Positions 18,301 to 25,591 of a stretch of 64,000 nt of DNA are shown in pieces. Positions within the stretch are counted from its first letter, which is position 1, and every line of letters begins with the position of its first letter. Under the pieces are notes generated by a model. It saw only the letters and a program-made list of their open reading frames with translations. It had not been told where the DNA came from and made no database searches. Both the position numbers and the translations under genes were made by a program. Source of the stretch: an uncultured Bacilli bacterium. Its GTDB lineage: Bacteria > Bacillota_I > Bacilli_A > RF39 > UBA660. The stretch spans positions 1 to 64,000 of the forward strand of contig CANQRL010000005.1 in the NCBI GenBank assembly GCA_947626275.1. Direction: 5' to 3'.

Positions 18301-20526
18301 GCAAGAGAGACTGCTAATGTTCAATTTACGAACTATGTTAGTAAGGTTTTAAAAATAGAGAAGAAAGTAGAAGGAGAGGTACAAAATCCAGAAAAGAATT
18401 ATACCTTTGCTTTAAAATTAGAACTTCCAAATATTGGTCTTACCATCAATGACTTTACTTATCAAAAATATAATAGTAAAGGGGAAAAAGTAGGAACGGC
18501 TTCTACGATTTCATCGAATGATGAATTCACTTTAAAAGCTGGTGAATACATCATTATTGAAGATTTACCAGATGAAATTAAGTATACGATTGAAGAGAAA
18601 GATTCACGCGTTAGTAAAATTCGTTACGCATTAGGAACTATCGCAAAGGGTACAGATATCACAAGTGAGGGTAAGACAGTTACGGGAGAATTATATTCTA
18701 AAGACTACGTAATTTGTACAAACTCTTATGCAGGAATTGCCATTACAAAATCTGTAATTGGTGAAACTGGTGATAAAGAAAAAGCATTTAACTTTACGAT
18801 GAGTTTGAGCGATAAGAGTGTTACGGGAACTTATGGTGACTTAACTTTCACAAATGGTGTTTCAGAGTTTACCTTGAAACATGGACAAACTCTAAAAGCA
18901 TTAGAACTTCCTGATAATATTGATTATGAAATTGTTGAAACAGCTAATGACTATAGGGTAGTAAAAAGAAATACTACTGGAAAGACAGTAGCAGGAACAA
19001 CGATTCCAGCAAGTTTCATTAACTATATGACGAAGAATTTGATTATTGAAAAAGTAGTTAATGGAGAAGAACCAATTCATTCAACAGATTATTCTTTCCA
19101 CATTACATTTAAACATTTAGATAATGAAGCTTATGAGCATAGTTACAACTACAAGAAGTATCATACAAATAATGGAACCGAAGTCTTAGAATCTGGCATT
19201 CTAACAGAGGATTCTACTTTCACTTTAAAAGATGGAGAATATCTTGTAGTAGAAAATTTACCAGATGAAGTAACTTATAACGTTAAAGAAGAAACCTCTG
19301 CTAGTAGAACTACTTACTATAAAGATAGCATGGAAGAAGAAGTTACTGGAAACGAAGTATCAGGAGATATTGTTTCTGATAGCTATGTTCGCTTCACGAA
19401 TTACTATGCAGGTATTTCTATTAGCAAGGAAGTTATTGGTAAAACGGGAGATAGAAAACGTAACTTTGAATTTACGATGGTTCTATCTGATAAGACAGTC
19501 AATGGAACTTATGGAGATTTAACTTTCACGAATGGTGTTTCTACTTTTGCTTTAAAGCATGGAGAAACGAAAAAAGCTTTAGGACTTCCAGACGGTGTAG
19601 AATATGAAGTTACCGAAAGTGGTGTAGAAGGCTACTATGCAGAAGCCAATAACCAAATCGGTAAAGTCATCGCTGGAGCAACCGAAGAAGTAACATTTAC
19701 CAATTATGTCATTCGAAATCTTCGTGTTGAGAAGAGAGTTCATGGCGTTGAGCCAGAACCAAATAAAGACTATCGCTTCACGATTTTGTTCTCTAACATA
19801 GAGAATCCTATCTATCCTATTGTTTACACTTATCAAAAATATAATGAAGCTGGTGAAGCAATTGGTGAGATGGATGCCATCGAAAGTGGTGAAAGTTTCA
19901 CTTTAAAGGATGGAGAATATATCATTATCTATGATATTCCAGATGATATAAATTATCGCATTATCGAGGAAATACCAGAAAAATCTGGTAAGATAACTGT
20001 AAAGAAAACAACGAGTGGAATACTTACTGATCATGAAATCTTTGGAGAAGTTGCTTATGATAATACAGTATTATTTATCAATTCTTATGCAAGCATTACA
20101 GTAGAGAATCAAGTTACTGGAGATGCATCTGATCCAAATAAAGAATTTACTTTTACCGTTACTTTAGACGATGATACGATTAATGGTCAATATGGAGATA
20201 TGTTCTTTACCGATGGTGTATCAAGCTTTACTCTAAAAGATGGAGAAAGTAAGACAGCAACAGGACTTCCAGATGGAGTAGGATATACGGTAGAAGAAAC
20301 GGATAATGAAGGATATACGGTATCTAAAGAAAATGACAAATCCACAACGCAGGCAGGAGAAAATTCTCTTACGAAGTTCAGTAATAATCGTGGAAGGCGA
20401 CCAAATCCAACGCTTCCAAATACTGGAGATGATTCTCATCCTATTGCTTGGGCAATCATCAGTTTGCTTTCTGTGATTAGTTTATTCTTTGGAATTCGTT
20501 TATATCGAAAAAGTTCCGCAAAATAA
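12379..20526 (+). CDS. Giant LPxTG cell-wall adhesin with fibro-slime domain and nine a/b repeats
   Basis: About 2715 residues. TTG at 12379 is preferred because AGGAG ends 8 bases before it. A GTG at 12370 overlaps that site. Order: signal/anchor helix (about 10-28), a unique N-terminal region, a fibro-slime/PA14-like domain (about 370-600, with 'FFFGDDDFWLFL' and 'DIGGIHSA') and eighteen small beta-sandwich domains in nine alternating a/b pairs (about 607-2670). The a type starts like 'KNLKIEKEV' and the b type like 'AGISISKEV'. A sortase motif LPNTGD at about 2678, a hydrophobic helix and a basic tail follow. The repeats resemble pilin/Cna-B or DUF7601-type stalk domains, a long rod that displays the N-terminal head. 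It is exported by Sec and anchored to peptidoglycan by sortase, which is not in this window. Confidence 0.9.
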   Translation: MKKLKTNQKVAVVSLLVVLMATVLFVKNDFFTNLLTSIGAPIANNTSTRAINANPNFTIQHYFYFDDIDVVSQSKGNSYVKVINTNNGGHGTGGKLPKNGNGDSVSYIELIKNGSSDRYVPKTTRKLTQLFKDEKTDYKSNPTINYMSRLYNDTDDYNKNYTLTEVWILKDGKEATSVDANDFYVYKVPKTSDGRHNPEAINFTNNPNHPKLTKLENGAVPTADNYTILISENTVVRLVFDTMTTTDYKKTGVDFYDYDISDGYIYSSASTANKTNTSQQSSKLTGPWYANIYLQGINSNGNYGNTGSKYGFGNGLDTGRKDETWNNNGKQNRINRANNSVNPNTMAVFGLTSSYASDGSIIWATGVNGPKIFGPDVATGKTSYRNNEFSLDFTRKGGTFVLSGVTRTSDNKKVLSNLDSFIMRDFSTKTTTKWIFSNDFWPMDYANSWGSNNHDLKFGQTGAKLYYLNSTGTKQGGTLATSDDKLMHNAYFGMSYEVEFTLDPGYVAPLDFFFFGDDDFWLFLTEPNGTQKLIADIGGIHSALGEYVNLWDYITPVEYEKDGQTQAASGTYKLKFFYTERGASGSTNYMRFTVPLDSKAQASPETKNLKIEKEVVGTEEKENEDYTFKVDFKNNIEDIYDIYNYKVYDQDGTEKSSENMMSGDTLTLKKGEYLIIEGVPDTVTYTITEQTDNMTKTEYQKGTIGGSLASPSKTSSKTITDSIKTNNYVKFINSYAGISISKEVKGPLGDKNKEFTFAVTLGDTSFNGTRNDVKFTNGVGTFKLKNGETKIISGLPEGTYTVTETNNDDYTVYKTGDTGTITVDKIQEVKFVNYKTKDLRIEKDVSGDALSANEEYTFSLKLEGISDSIYPTSYTYEKYDSSNQKVTNGNGTISSASQTFSLKKGEYIVIKDLPDETEYTVTEQSEDASKITYYQGNVGTGLENVDEQESNEVKGKVSEFDYVKFVNYFDDLVVRKTVLGSGDKNKDFAFTVTLSDTSVTGTYGQMEFTNGVATFTLKHNQTKKAIGLPGDITYTVTESGNEGYKVYSTNATGKLVDGKNSTATFTNYITKTLKIEKEVVNGKDNDTEYEFTLTLVRPNPTIDNGTYTYKIYDKDKQEVSNGNITSGGTFKLKNGQYIEIQEIPDNVTYTVEETQPDYGVVSYRQGTMQSLPETATKSRQVTGVLSNSNYVKFINTYASLSVSKQVVGANGDKEKQFTIGIVLDDKSVNGKYGDITFANGIANVQLKHGDTKTATGLPATKYTISEQELTPYVAKEETQTGNLEIGKKSEVTFVNFLTKDLKIGKKVVLEDSALKETYTFQVQFEYPDHNSYKESYTYEKYDSKNAKVGEASTIQNNGTFTLQNGEYIVIKGLPDTTQYTVTETSSGSTSKTTYKTGIIDASLDSNETEGKTVKESIKDKNYVEFENAYAALSIEKEVLGHGDKQKEFTFTVTLGDKTVNGTRGGVGFTNGVGTFKLKNGEKKELLGLPATTYTVEESDNEGYTVYKKNSTGTLTAGTTINVKFTNYQTREIRIEKEVSGTAVTGVDDYHFTLTFNNLTNEAYPKTYSYDKYNKDGIIQDSSSTISSGGTIVLKDGEYAIVKGIPDETNYTVEEIDSRASKVTHYHGKASEGLDEETEIEGTKITEDVDNHDYVKVINYYDGLSVRKVVLGSGDKQKAFTFTVTLSDKTVNGTYGQMQFTNGVATFTLKHNERKTATGLPDDVTYTVTESDNEGYQVYKTNDTGSLKTGANITSTFINYKTQNLKIEKEVMGKQNDQTDYTFTLHLTKTNAEIDNGEYDYKKYDKDKKVTTGKIKDKGTFTLKDGEYIVVENVPDDTKYTVEETVSNRQVVGYYQGMDGQESEITMKGSIATGTIYTANYVKFVNTYASISISKSVIGLTGDKSKQFNFVLTLDDDTINETYDGVTFKNGVAEFTLKHGDTKTITGLPEVGYTVTEKTSDGYIIKRNNAKGTLKARETANVQFTNYVSKVLKIEKKVEGEVQNPEKNYTFALKLELPNIGLTINDFTYQKYNSKGEKVGTASTISSNDEFTLKAGEYIIIEDLPDEIKYTIEEKDSRVSKIRYALGTIAKGTDITSEGKTVTGELYSKDYVICTNSYAGIAITKSVIGETGDKEKAFNFTMSLSDKSVTGTYGDLTFTNGVSEFTLKHGQTLKALELPDNIDYEIVETANDYRVVKRNTTGKTVAGTTIPASFINYMTKNLIIEKVVNGEEPIHSTDYSFHITFKHLDNEAYEHSYNYKKYHTNNGTEVLESGILTEDSTFTLKDGEYLVVENLPDEVTYNVKEETSASRTTYYKDSMEEEVTGNEVSGDIVSDSYVRFTNYYAGISISKEVIGKTGDRKRNFEFTMVLSDKTVNGTYGDLTFTNGVSTFALKHGETKKALGLPDGVEYEVTESGVEGYYAEANNQIGKVIAGATEEVTFTNYVIRNLRVEKRVHGVEPEPNKDYRFTILFSNIENPIYPIVYTYQKYNEAGEAIGEMDAIESGESFTLKDGEYIIIYDIPDDINYRIIEEIPEKSGKITVKKTTSGILTDHEIFGEVAYDNTVLFINSYASITVENQVTGDASDPNKEFTFTVTLDDDTINGQYGDMFFTDGVSSFTLKDGESKTATGLPDGVGYTVEETDNEGYTVSKENDKSTTQAGENSLTKFSNNRGRRPNPTLPNTGDDSHPIAWAIISLLSVISLFFGIRLYRKSSAK
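14200..20390 (+). repeat. Nine tandem a/b stalk-domain pairs inside the adhesin
   Basis: About 229 codons per pair. b-type domains share 'GDK.K.F.F.V.L' and 'FTNGVA.F.LKHG', while a-type domains share '.F.LK.GEYI.I..(I/L)PD' and end in 'YVKF.N.YA'. DNA identity between pairs is only moderate, so these are old duplications rather than recent expansions. Confidence 0.85.
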
Positions 20527-20550
20527 AACCCTCTAAAAAGAGGGTTTTCC
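20525..20550 (+). terminator. Terminator of the adhesin gene
   Basis: Stem AAAACCCTCT/AGAGGGTTTT with an AAAA loop, beginning at the stop codon. Confidence 0.85.
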
Positions 20551-20555
20551 TTTGC

Positions 20556-20580
20556 AAAAAAAGAAGTACAAAGGTACTTC
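20556..20580 (-). terminator. Terminator of the cohesin-like protein gene
   Basis: Minus strand GAAGTAC/GTACTTC hairpin followed by a T run of seven. Confidence 0.82.
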
Positions 20581-21740
20581 TATAAATCATCAAGCATTTT
20601 ATTAATTTTTCGATCTTTTATTTTCCCAACGATAAAAAGGATGAGAAGAAGAAGGAGAAATCCACCAACCCCAATACCAATATAAAGGGGAATAGAAGAT
20701 TTCTTTTTTTCTTTGGGAACTTCTTTTTCTTCTTCTGGTACTGGGTTTATACTACTATTACTTTCTGCTTCTTTTCGTTTCGTTAGAATAACATAGGTAT
20801 TTTTTGTCCCCATTGGGGAAGTAACGATAATTTTTACTTGAAAATTATTGGCTTTTAAATCATCCGCTCCGATGATTTCATAAGTCGCTTTAGTATCTTC
20901 AGGAGTAGCTTTTATTTCGATACTATTTACCTCGTCGTCTAGATAAATGGTATATCTTTTCGTCTCTTTTTGAAAGTTAATCTCATAACCATCTATTTGT
21001 AGTTCTTTTAAATAGGCATTGCTTGAGACTGTAGTTTGATTCGAATTAGAATTAGACGTTTTATTAGAATTTTGGTTAGAATTAGAATTTGACTGTGAAT
21101 TGGAATTTGACTGGGTATTGCTATTGGAATTGGTATTCGTATTGGAATTGGTATTACTAGAAGGATTAGGGGTAGTTTCTTTTGGCTTGATTGTTATCGA
21201 ATAACTTTTGTTAACGGCAAATTCTATTTCATCTCCTACTTTTTCTAAAGTAGAGAAAAGTTCTTCGATTGGTTGATCTAGTGATATCTTTCCTTTGATA
21301 TCAGCATTATTTACCGCTAAAGCAGCCGCTTCTTCTACTTTTAAGGTAGTAGATGTCTTCGTAGTATCATTAATCGTAAATTCGGCATCTAAATAGTAAT
21401 CCTTACAAGCTGCTCCTTCTAGCTTGTCTAAATCTAGCGAAAAAACTAAATTAGAACCATCCACTGCAAATTCATAAGTACTAAAAGAAGAATAATTTGA
21501 TTTAGGATTTTTAAGTTTTAAAACATTTTTATCATAGTCTAGTGAAAAACCGATTAGAAAAATATCTGCTTTATTCGTCGCAGTACAATCTAAATCAATA
21601 GAAAACCGAAGCGAAATCGTATCGCCAACTTTCCCTTCTTTAGCTCCTTCTATGGACATGCTTTTAATCCCTATCGCATGTGCATTAAAAGGAAAAAAGA
21701 ATAATATCCCTAGCAATATAGGAATCCAAACCTTCTTCAT
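20580..21740 (-). CDS. Cohesin-like surface protein with Asn/Ser/Thr linker and membrane anchor
   Basis: 386 residues. A Sec signal peptide (residues 1-22, ending AHA) is followed by a cohesin/type-III dockerin-partner-like beta-sandwich (about 25-150, with 'GDTISLRFSIDL' and 'FSLDYDKNVLKLK'). Then come an extreme Asn/Ser/Thr-rich linker (about 192-238), a cadherin-like beta-sandwich of the PF12733 kind (about 240-325, with 'LKELQIDGYEINF' and 'TSPMGTKNTYVI'), a charged spacer and a C-terminal transmembrane helix with a basic tail. It is exposed outside the membrane, probably binding another surface protein. It is convergent with the LPNTG adhesin, so both belong to a surface-protein locus. 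There is no dockerin partner in view. Confidence 0.82.
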   Translation of the reverse strand: MKKVWIPILLGILFFFPFNAHAIGIKSMSIEGAKEGKVGDTISLRFSIDLDCTATNKADIFLIGFSLDYDKNVLKLKNPKSNYSSFSTYEFAVDGSNLVFSLDLDKLEGAACKDYYLDAEFTINDTTKTSTTLKVEEAAALAVNNADIKGKISLDQPIEELFSTLEKVGDEIEFAVNKSYSITIKPKETTPNPSSNTNSNTNTNSNSNTQSNSNSQSNSNSNQNSNKTSNSNSNQTTVSSNAYLKELQIDGYEINFQKETKRYTIYLDDEVNSIEIKATPEDTKATYEIIGADDLKANNFQVKIIVTSPMGTKNTYVILTKRKEAESNSSINPVPEEEKEVPKEKKKSSIPLYIGIGVGGFLLLLLILFIVGKIKDRKINKMLDDL

Positions 21741-21834
21741 ATTTCACAACCTTCTACTATTTAAACTATATCATATTTATTCTATAAAAGAAATAAAAAG
21801 TAGAAAGATATGCTATAATAAATAAGGCGATGTT

Positions 21835-22875
21835 ATGAAAGAAATAGTAGAACCACTTCTCAGGTGGTATCAAGAAAATAAACGGATTCTTCCTTGGCGG
21901 TTGGATAAGGATCCTTATCATGTGTGGATTTCTGAAATTATGCTTCAACAGACAAGAATTGAGGCTGTAAAAGAGTACTATAAGCGCTTTATGGAAAGAA
22001 TCCCAACGATTCAGGATTTGAGTGAGATAGAGGAGGAAGAACTATTGAAACTTTGGGAAGGATTGGGATATTATAGTCGAGCTAGAAACCTAAAAAAGGC
22101 AGCTGTTCGCATCGTTCAAGAATATCATGGAATCTTCCCATCGAAATATGAAGATATTTTAACGCTTCCTGGTATTGGCGAATATACGGCAGGAGCGATT
22201 AGTTCCATCTGTTTTCAAAAAAAAGAAGTAGCGGTCGATGGAAATGTCATGCGCGTATATACTAGAGTGACCAATCAAGATATCGATGTTACCGATAATA
22301 AGAAGAAAAAAGAAGTAGGGGATGCTATCCGTAAAATATTGCCAGATACCCCCGGAGACTTCAATGAAGGTATCATGGAATTAGGGGAAACGATTTGTTT
22401 ACCTAATGCAACTCCAAAATGTGATATTTGTCCACTTTCTTCTCTTTGCAAAGCCTATCTTCATCATCGAGAAAAAGAAATCCCAAGAAAAATAGTAAAG
22501 AAAGAAAAGAAGACGGAAGACTTAACGGTTTTTCTAATCGTGTGTCAACATAAAATTGCTTTAAATAAGCGCTCTACAGGCCTTTTAAAGAATTTATGGG
22601 AATTTCCTAATGCACCACATCTTTTGTCCTCTAAAGAGGCTTTAAATTGGTTAGGAGAGGGGATTTCTGTTATTCGTATCCAAAAAGGAATTTCTAATAC
22701 CCATATCTTTACTCATAAAAAGTGGAATATGCAAAGTTATCTTGTAGAAATTGATTTTCCATTAGAAAATTATGTTTGGGTATCCTTAGAAGATATACAA
22801 AAAAATTACGCTCTTCCAACTGCTTTTAAGCCATTTCTTGAATCTCTAATCGAAGAATTTAAAAAAAGCAATTAA
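21835..22875 (+). CDS. mutY: A/G-specific adenine glycosylase
   Basis: 346 residues. MutY removes adenine mispaired with 8-oxoguanine. The catalytic domain shows 'EIMLQQTRIEAV' (catalytic Glu), the helix-hairpin-helix 'LPGIGEYTAGAI', the catalytic Asp region 'VDGNVMRVYTR', and 'FNEGIMELG'. A 4Fe-4S cluster of four Cys follows. Its first spacing is C-x7-C, one residue longer than the usual C-x6-C, then x2 and x5. The C-terminal NUDIX-like domain (about 225-346) checks the 8-oxoG strand. It starts at ATG after AAGGCGATG and is followed by a hairpin shared with the convergent gene. Confidence 0.93.
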   Translation: MKEIVEPLLRWYQENKRILPWRLDKDPYHVWISEIMLQQTRIEAVKEYYKRFMERIPTIQDLSEIEEEELLKLWEGLGYYSRARNLKKAAVRIVQEYHGIFPSKYEDILTLPGIGEYTAGAISSICFQKKEVAVDGNVMRVYTRVTNQDIDVTDNKKKKEVGDAIRKILPDTPGDFNEGIMELGETICLPNATPKCDICPLSSLCKAYLHHREKEIPRKIVKKEKKTEDLTVFLIVCQHKIALNKRSTGLLKNLWEFPNAPHLLSSKEALNWLGEGISVIRIQKGISNTHIFTHKKWNMQSYLVEIDFPLENYVWVSLEDIQKNYALPTAFKPFLESLIEEFKKSN

Positions 22876-22900
22876 AACTATTTTAATTGCTTTTCTTTTT
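22863..22900. terminator. Bidirectional terminator between mutY and tam41-like gene
   Basis: Stem AAAAGCAATTAAAA/TTTTAATTGCTTTT with T runs on both strands. It serves both convergent genes. Confidence 0.85.
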
Positions 22901-23780
22901 TCAACATTTTTTCCCGAACATATTTGATAGAAGTAACAGGGCCTGTAGTTAAAAGTCCCAGTAATGGTTGTGTAAAACTTTCTATCTTATTTTTTTCTTC
23001 AATAGAATGTAACAAAGTGGATTCAGAACTCCTTTTTATTTCTTGTCGTAGATGAGAAGGTAACATGTCTTTTAAACTTTGACATACTCTATCATAAAAA
23101 ATACAAATACTGCCATCTTCTTTTGTTTGAAAATAGCTTGTATTTCTTCCATAAATCTTTTCAAACAGTGGAAATTCGGCCTCTACAATATTAGAAATTT
23201 TATTGGGATTTTCAACAAACAACATTCGAATATCTCCTCGATAGGATAGAGAACAAAGATGGCTATATAACCCCTTTAATGTTTGCTTTTCGGGTGGAAG
23301 AGTATAAAGGGCTACTAGGAGCGCTAATTTCCGATTCCAAAAAATCGCCTCATTGATTTCATTGGTAGTTCGAAAAGGTCGAATTGGTTTTTGAAATCTG
23401 CCTGGTAGAAAAAAGCTAGACCATGTCTTCATTTGATTTAGAAAAGTGGCTTCACTTGTTACCCCATATTTGAAAAGATATCCTTCAAAAGGAATATGGG
23501 TTAAATAAGATACCCCATTTAAGAAAGAAATTCTCTCAATATTAATATTCCCCAATAGAAGTTTTGCGTTGAGAGAATAGTCTTGGGGATTTTTCTTTTT
23601 ATTTTCTTGGTGCCACTTCTGAGAGGATTGAACGACGAAGATAAGATCAATCATTGACTTCTTCTGAAGAGAATACCCTTTTTGATGAAAGATGCCAGAA
23701 CCATATCCAAAAGCCCCAATAATAGGGATACTATTTTCACGACTAGCAATGAAATCTTCTACTATTTTTGCTTTCATCAT
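22878..23780 (-). CDS. Tam41-type phosphatidate cytidylyltransferase (CDP-DAG synthase)
   Basis: 300 residues, start ATG with AGGAGG upstream. It matches the Tam41/Mmp37 family known from mitochondria: 'FGYGSGIFHQKGY' nucleotidyl-transferase G-x-G-S with 'MIDLIFVV' (metal Asp), 'WHQENKKKNPQDYS', 'KYGVTSEATFLNQMKTW', 'GRFQKPIRPF', 'SYRGDIRM' and 'ENPNKISNIV'. The enzyme uses CTP and phosphatidic acid to form CDP-diacylglycerol at the membrane surface, without the many membrane helices of CdsA. Bacterial members are uncommon. If no cdsA exists in this genome, it would be the sole entry to phospholipid synthesis. It is followed by a shared terminator. Confidence 0.88.
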   Translation of the reverse strand: MMKAKIVEDFIASRENSIPIIGAFGYGSGIFHQKGYSLQKKSMIDLIFVVQSSQKWHQENKKKNPQDYSLNAKLLLGNINIERISFLNGVSYLTHIPFEGYLFKYGVTSEATFLNQMKTWSSFFLPGRFQKPIRPFRTTNEINEAIFWNRKLALLVALYTLPPEKQTLKGLYSHLCSLSYRGDIRMLFVENPNKISNIVEAEFPLFEKIYGRNTSYFQTKEDGSICIFYDRVCQSLKDMLPSHLRQEIKRSSESTLLHSIEEKNKIESFTQPLLGLLTTGPVTSIKYVREKMLKKEKQLK

Positions 23781-23873
23781 TTAATCCTCCTGACAAAAAG
23801 TATATTATAATCGAACTTTTTAAAATATACAAGGTTCTTTCTATGGAAAAAGTGTGATACAATGGTATTAGAT

Positions 23874-23950
23874 GTTCACGTAGCTCAGTTGGATAGAGTG
23901 TTGCCCTCCGAAGGCAAAGGTCGCGAGTTCGACTCTCGCCGTGGACACCA
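23874..23950 (+). tRNA. tRNA-Arg (CCG)
   Basis: 77 nt. Acceptor GTTCACG/CGTGGAC, anticodon loop CTCCGAA giving CCG, encoded CCA. Confidence 0.95.
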
Positions 23951-24008
23951 GTTGAAAGAAACACACGAAAGTGTGAGAATATAAATTTAGAAAGAGTCAA
24001 AATAAAGG

Positions 24009-24032
24009 AAGTATTCTTAGAATACTTTTTTT
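24009..24032 (+). terminator. Terminator after tRNA-Arg(CCG)
   Basis: Stem AAGTATTC/GAATACTT with a TTA loop and T tract. A second small hairpin CACAC-GAAA-GTGTG lies between it and the tRNA. Confidence 0.85.
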
Positions 24033-24061
24033 GTGGTATAATAGACCATCTAGGAGGAACT

Positions 24062-24901
24062 ATGATTAAAGAACACCCTGTCGAACACTATATACATTCT
24101 GTAAAGATTAACGAATCGTTTTTTCAAAAATATTATTTTCATGCTGTACTCGATTTAAATTTAATCAAAGTCGATTCCATTTTAAAAAATGGTATTTTAA
24201 CGAAAAACGAAATAGAACAACAAAAATTACCATCTATTTATACCCACGATGCGAGAGACTTTGATTCTAAAAATGGAACTCAGTTTGTTTCTTTAACACG
24301 GTATCCTGATGAAATTGCCTTTTCTGCTCTTTTTGAATCCTTTACCCTTCATACGCTTTCTAGTCTCTCTTTTATGGTCGATAAAGAGATTCCTATCAGT
24401 AAAGTAGGGGAAAGAGAGACATTCTTTGATGATGAGGTTTTTCATAAAGGGGGGATTGCCTCAACAGAACTGAGAGGCATTCTATTACCGGAACATTTAA
24501 CTTGTAAACCTATTCGTCAAGTTCCATTTCTAGCAAACGATTTATCCTGCTATACTAAGACTTATCTATTAAATCTTATAGATTGTTTAGAAAGATATTT
24601 TGGTAAGAAAATCGCAAAAGAAACACTTTTAGAAAGTTATCGACAATTATGGGATATCCTAGAAGAATATGAAAATCCTGATAGATGGATAAGTTCTATT
24701 TTAGAAAGTCAACAAAAGAAATATGGAAAGGATATACGAGATATTCTATCCCTTCTTTTAGAAGATTTATGGGCCAATCATATTGGAAAAGCTAATCCTA
24801 CCTATTTTGATGTTTTAGAAAGTCTTCATCCTAATATCCCTGTTTATGAATTACAAAAAGAGGGAATACAACCAATTCTTGTTAAAAGAAACCATGAATG
24901 A
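24062..24901 (+). CDS. Hypothetical protein, possible ADP-ribosyltransferase/DarT-like fold
   Basis: 279 residues, RBS AGGAGGAACT. It is soluble with no signal peptide. The N-terminal third reads 'YYFHAVLDLNLIKVDSILKNGIL' followed by 'QFVSLTRYP' and 'SLSFMVDKE'. The order H-(x)n-SIL-x-x-GI-L then a V/S strand is the pattern of ART-superfamily proteins (DarT, RNA 2'-phosphotransferase, or Rifampin ADP-ribosyltransferase). The C-terminal half is helical. No matching antitoxin or macrodomain gene lies beside it. The fold assignment is an inference from a short motif. Confidence 0.7.
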   Translation: MIKEHPVEHYIHSVKINESFFQKYYFHAVLDLNLIKVDSILKNGILTKNEIEQQKLPSIYTHDARDFDSKNGTQFVSLTRYPDEIAFSALFESFTLHTLSSLSFMVDKEIPISKVGERETFFDDEVFHKGGIASTELRGILLPEHLTCKPIRQVPFLANDLSCYTKTYLLNLIDCLERYFGKKIAKETLLESYRQLWDILEEYENPDRWISSILESQQKKYGKDIRDILSLLLEDLWANHIGKANPTYFDVLESLHPNIPVYELQKEGIQPILVKRNHE

Positions 24902-24908
24902 AATAAGA

Positions 24909-24937
24909 AAAGCCCCTAGAAAAAATCTAGGGGTTTA
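24909..24937. terminator. Bidirectional terminator
   Basis: Stem AAGCCCCTAGA/TCTAGGGGTTT with an A-rich loop, between the convergent genes ending at 24901 and 24935. It has a T run on the minus side. Confidence 0.8.
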
Positions 24938-25591
24938 CCAGCTTTTGCCAGAATAATATTCGTAGTTATTGAGATTTTCCCAAGTCTGAATATTTTCGTT
25001 TCTCGCTTGATTATTTTGAATAATTTCTTCTTTTAATTGTTCTTCAATACTTTTCTCATTAGGAACCTCTGGATCCTCTTCTTCCGGTTTTCCATTTGGA
25101 TCTGGATTTTCTGGGTTTTCTGTTCCAACTTGAGACTCTAATTCTTTAATTTCTTGTTCCAATTTTTCTGCTTCTTTAGAAGAACCATTCTCATCTTCTT
25201 CATGGGCACAATCGTCCTGATAAAGAATCTCTCTTGCTTTTTTTAGATAACTCATATCCTCTTTGACATCCGCTAATTGAAGCGTTGCTAAAGAAAGATT
25301 GATACGAATATCACAGACTCTTTTTTTAGGGGGATTTTTAGTAAGCGCTATTTCATATCGATTTATTGCCTTTTCATATTCCTCTTTTTGATAATAGATA
25401 TTTCCGTGGTTGTAATAGTCGATGTAAGATTGTTGAAAATTTAGAACATATAGAAGGTCAATATAGAAGGAAGAGTCATTTCCTTTTTCGTATTCTGCAA
25501 TCATTTTTTCATTTAGGAAATAAACACTAAAAAATCGTAAAAAGAGAAGGGAAAAAAGAATTATGAGTCCAATACATACTTTTTTTCTCAT
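24935..25591 (-). CDS. batC: BatC-like membrane TPR protein
   Basis: 218 residues, last gene of the moxR-bat operon, starting 4 bp inside the upstream stop. One N-terminal transmembrane helix (about 5-24) is followed by a helical TPR-type region ('NHGNIYYQKEEYEKAINRYE' is a canonical TPR helix pair) and a Pro/Glu/Asn-rich disordered stretch with a short C-terminal region. Bat proteins form a membrane-associated complex driven by the MoxR ATPase. The symbol is by operon position and domain, and the function in Firmicutes is not established. Confidence 0.75.
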   Translation of the reverse strand: MRKKVCIGLIILFSLLFLRFFSVYFLNEKMIAEYEKGNDSSFYIDLLYVLNFQQSYIDYYNHGNIYYQKEEYEKAINRYEIALTKNPPKKRVCDIRINLSLATLQLADVKEDMSYLKKAREILYQDDCAHEEDENGSSKEAEKLEQEIKELESQVGTENPENPDPNGKPEEEDPEVPNEKSIEEQLKEEIIQNNQARNENIQTWENLNNYEYYSGKSW

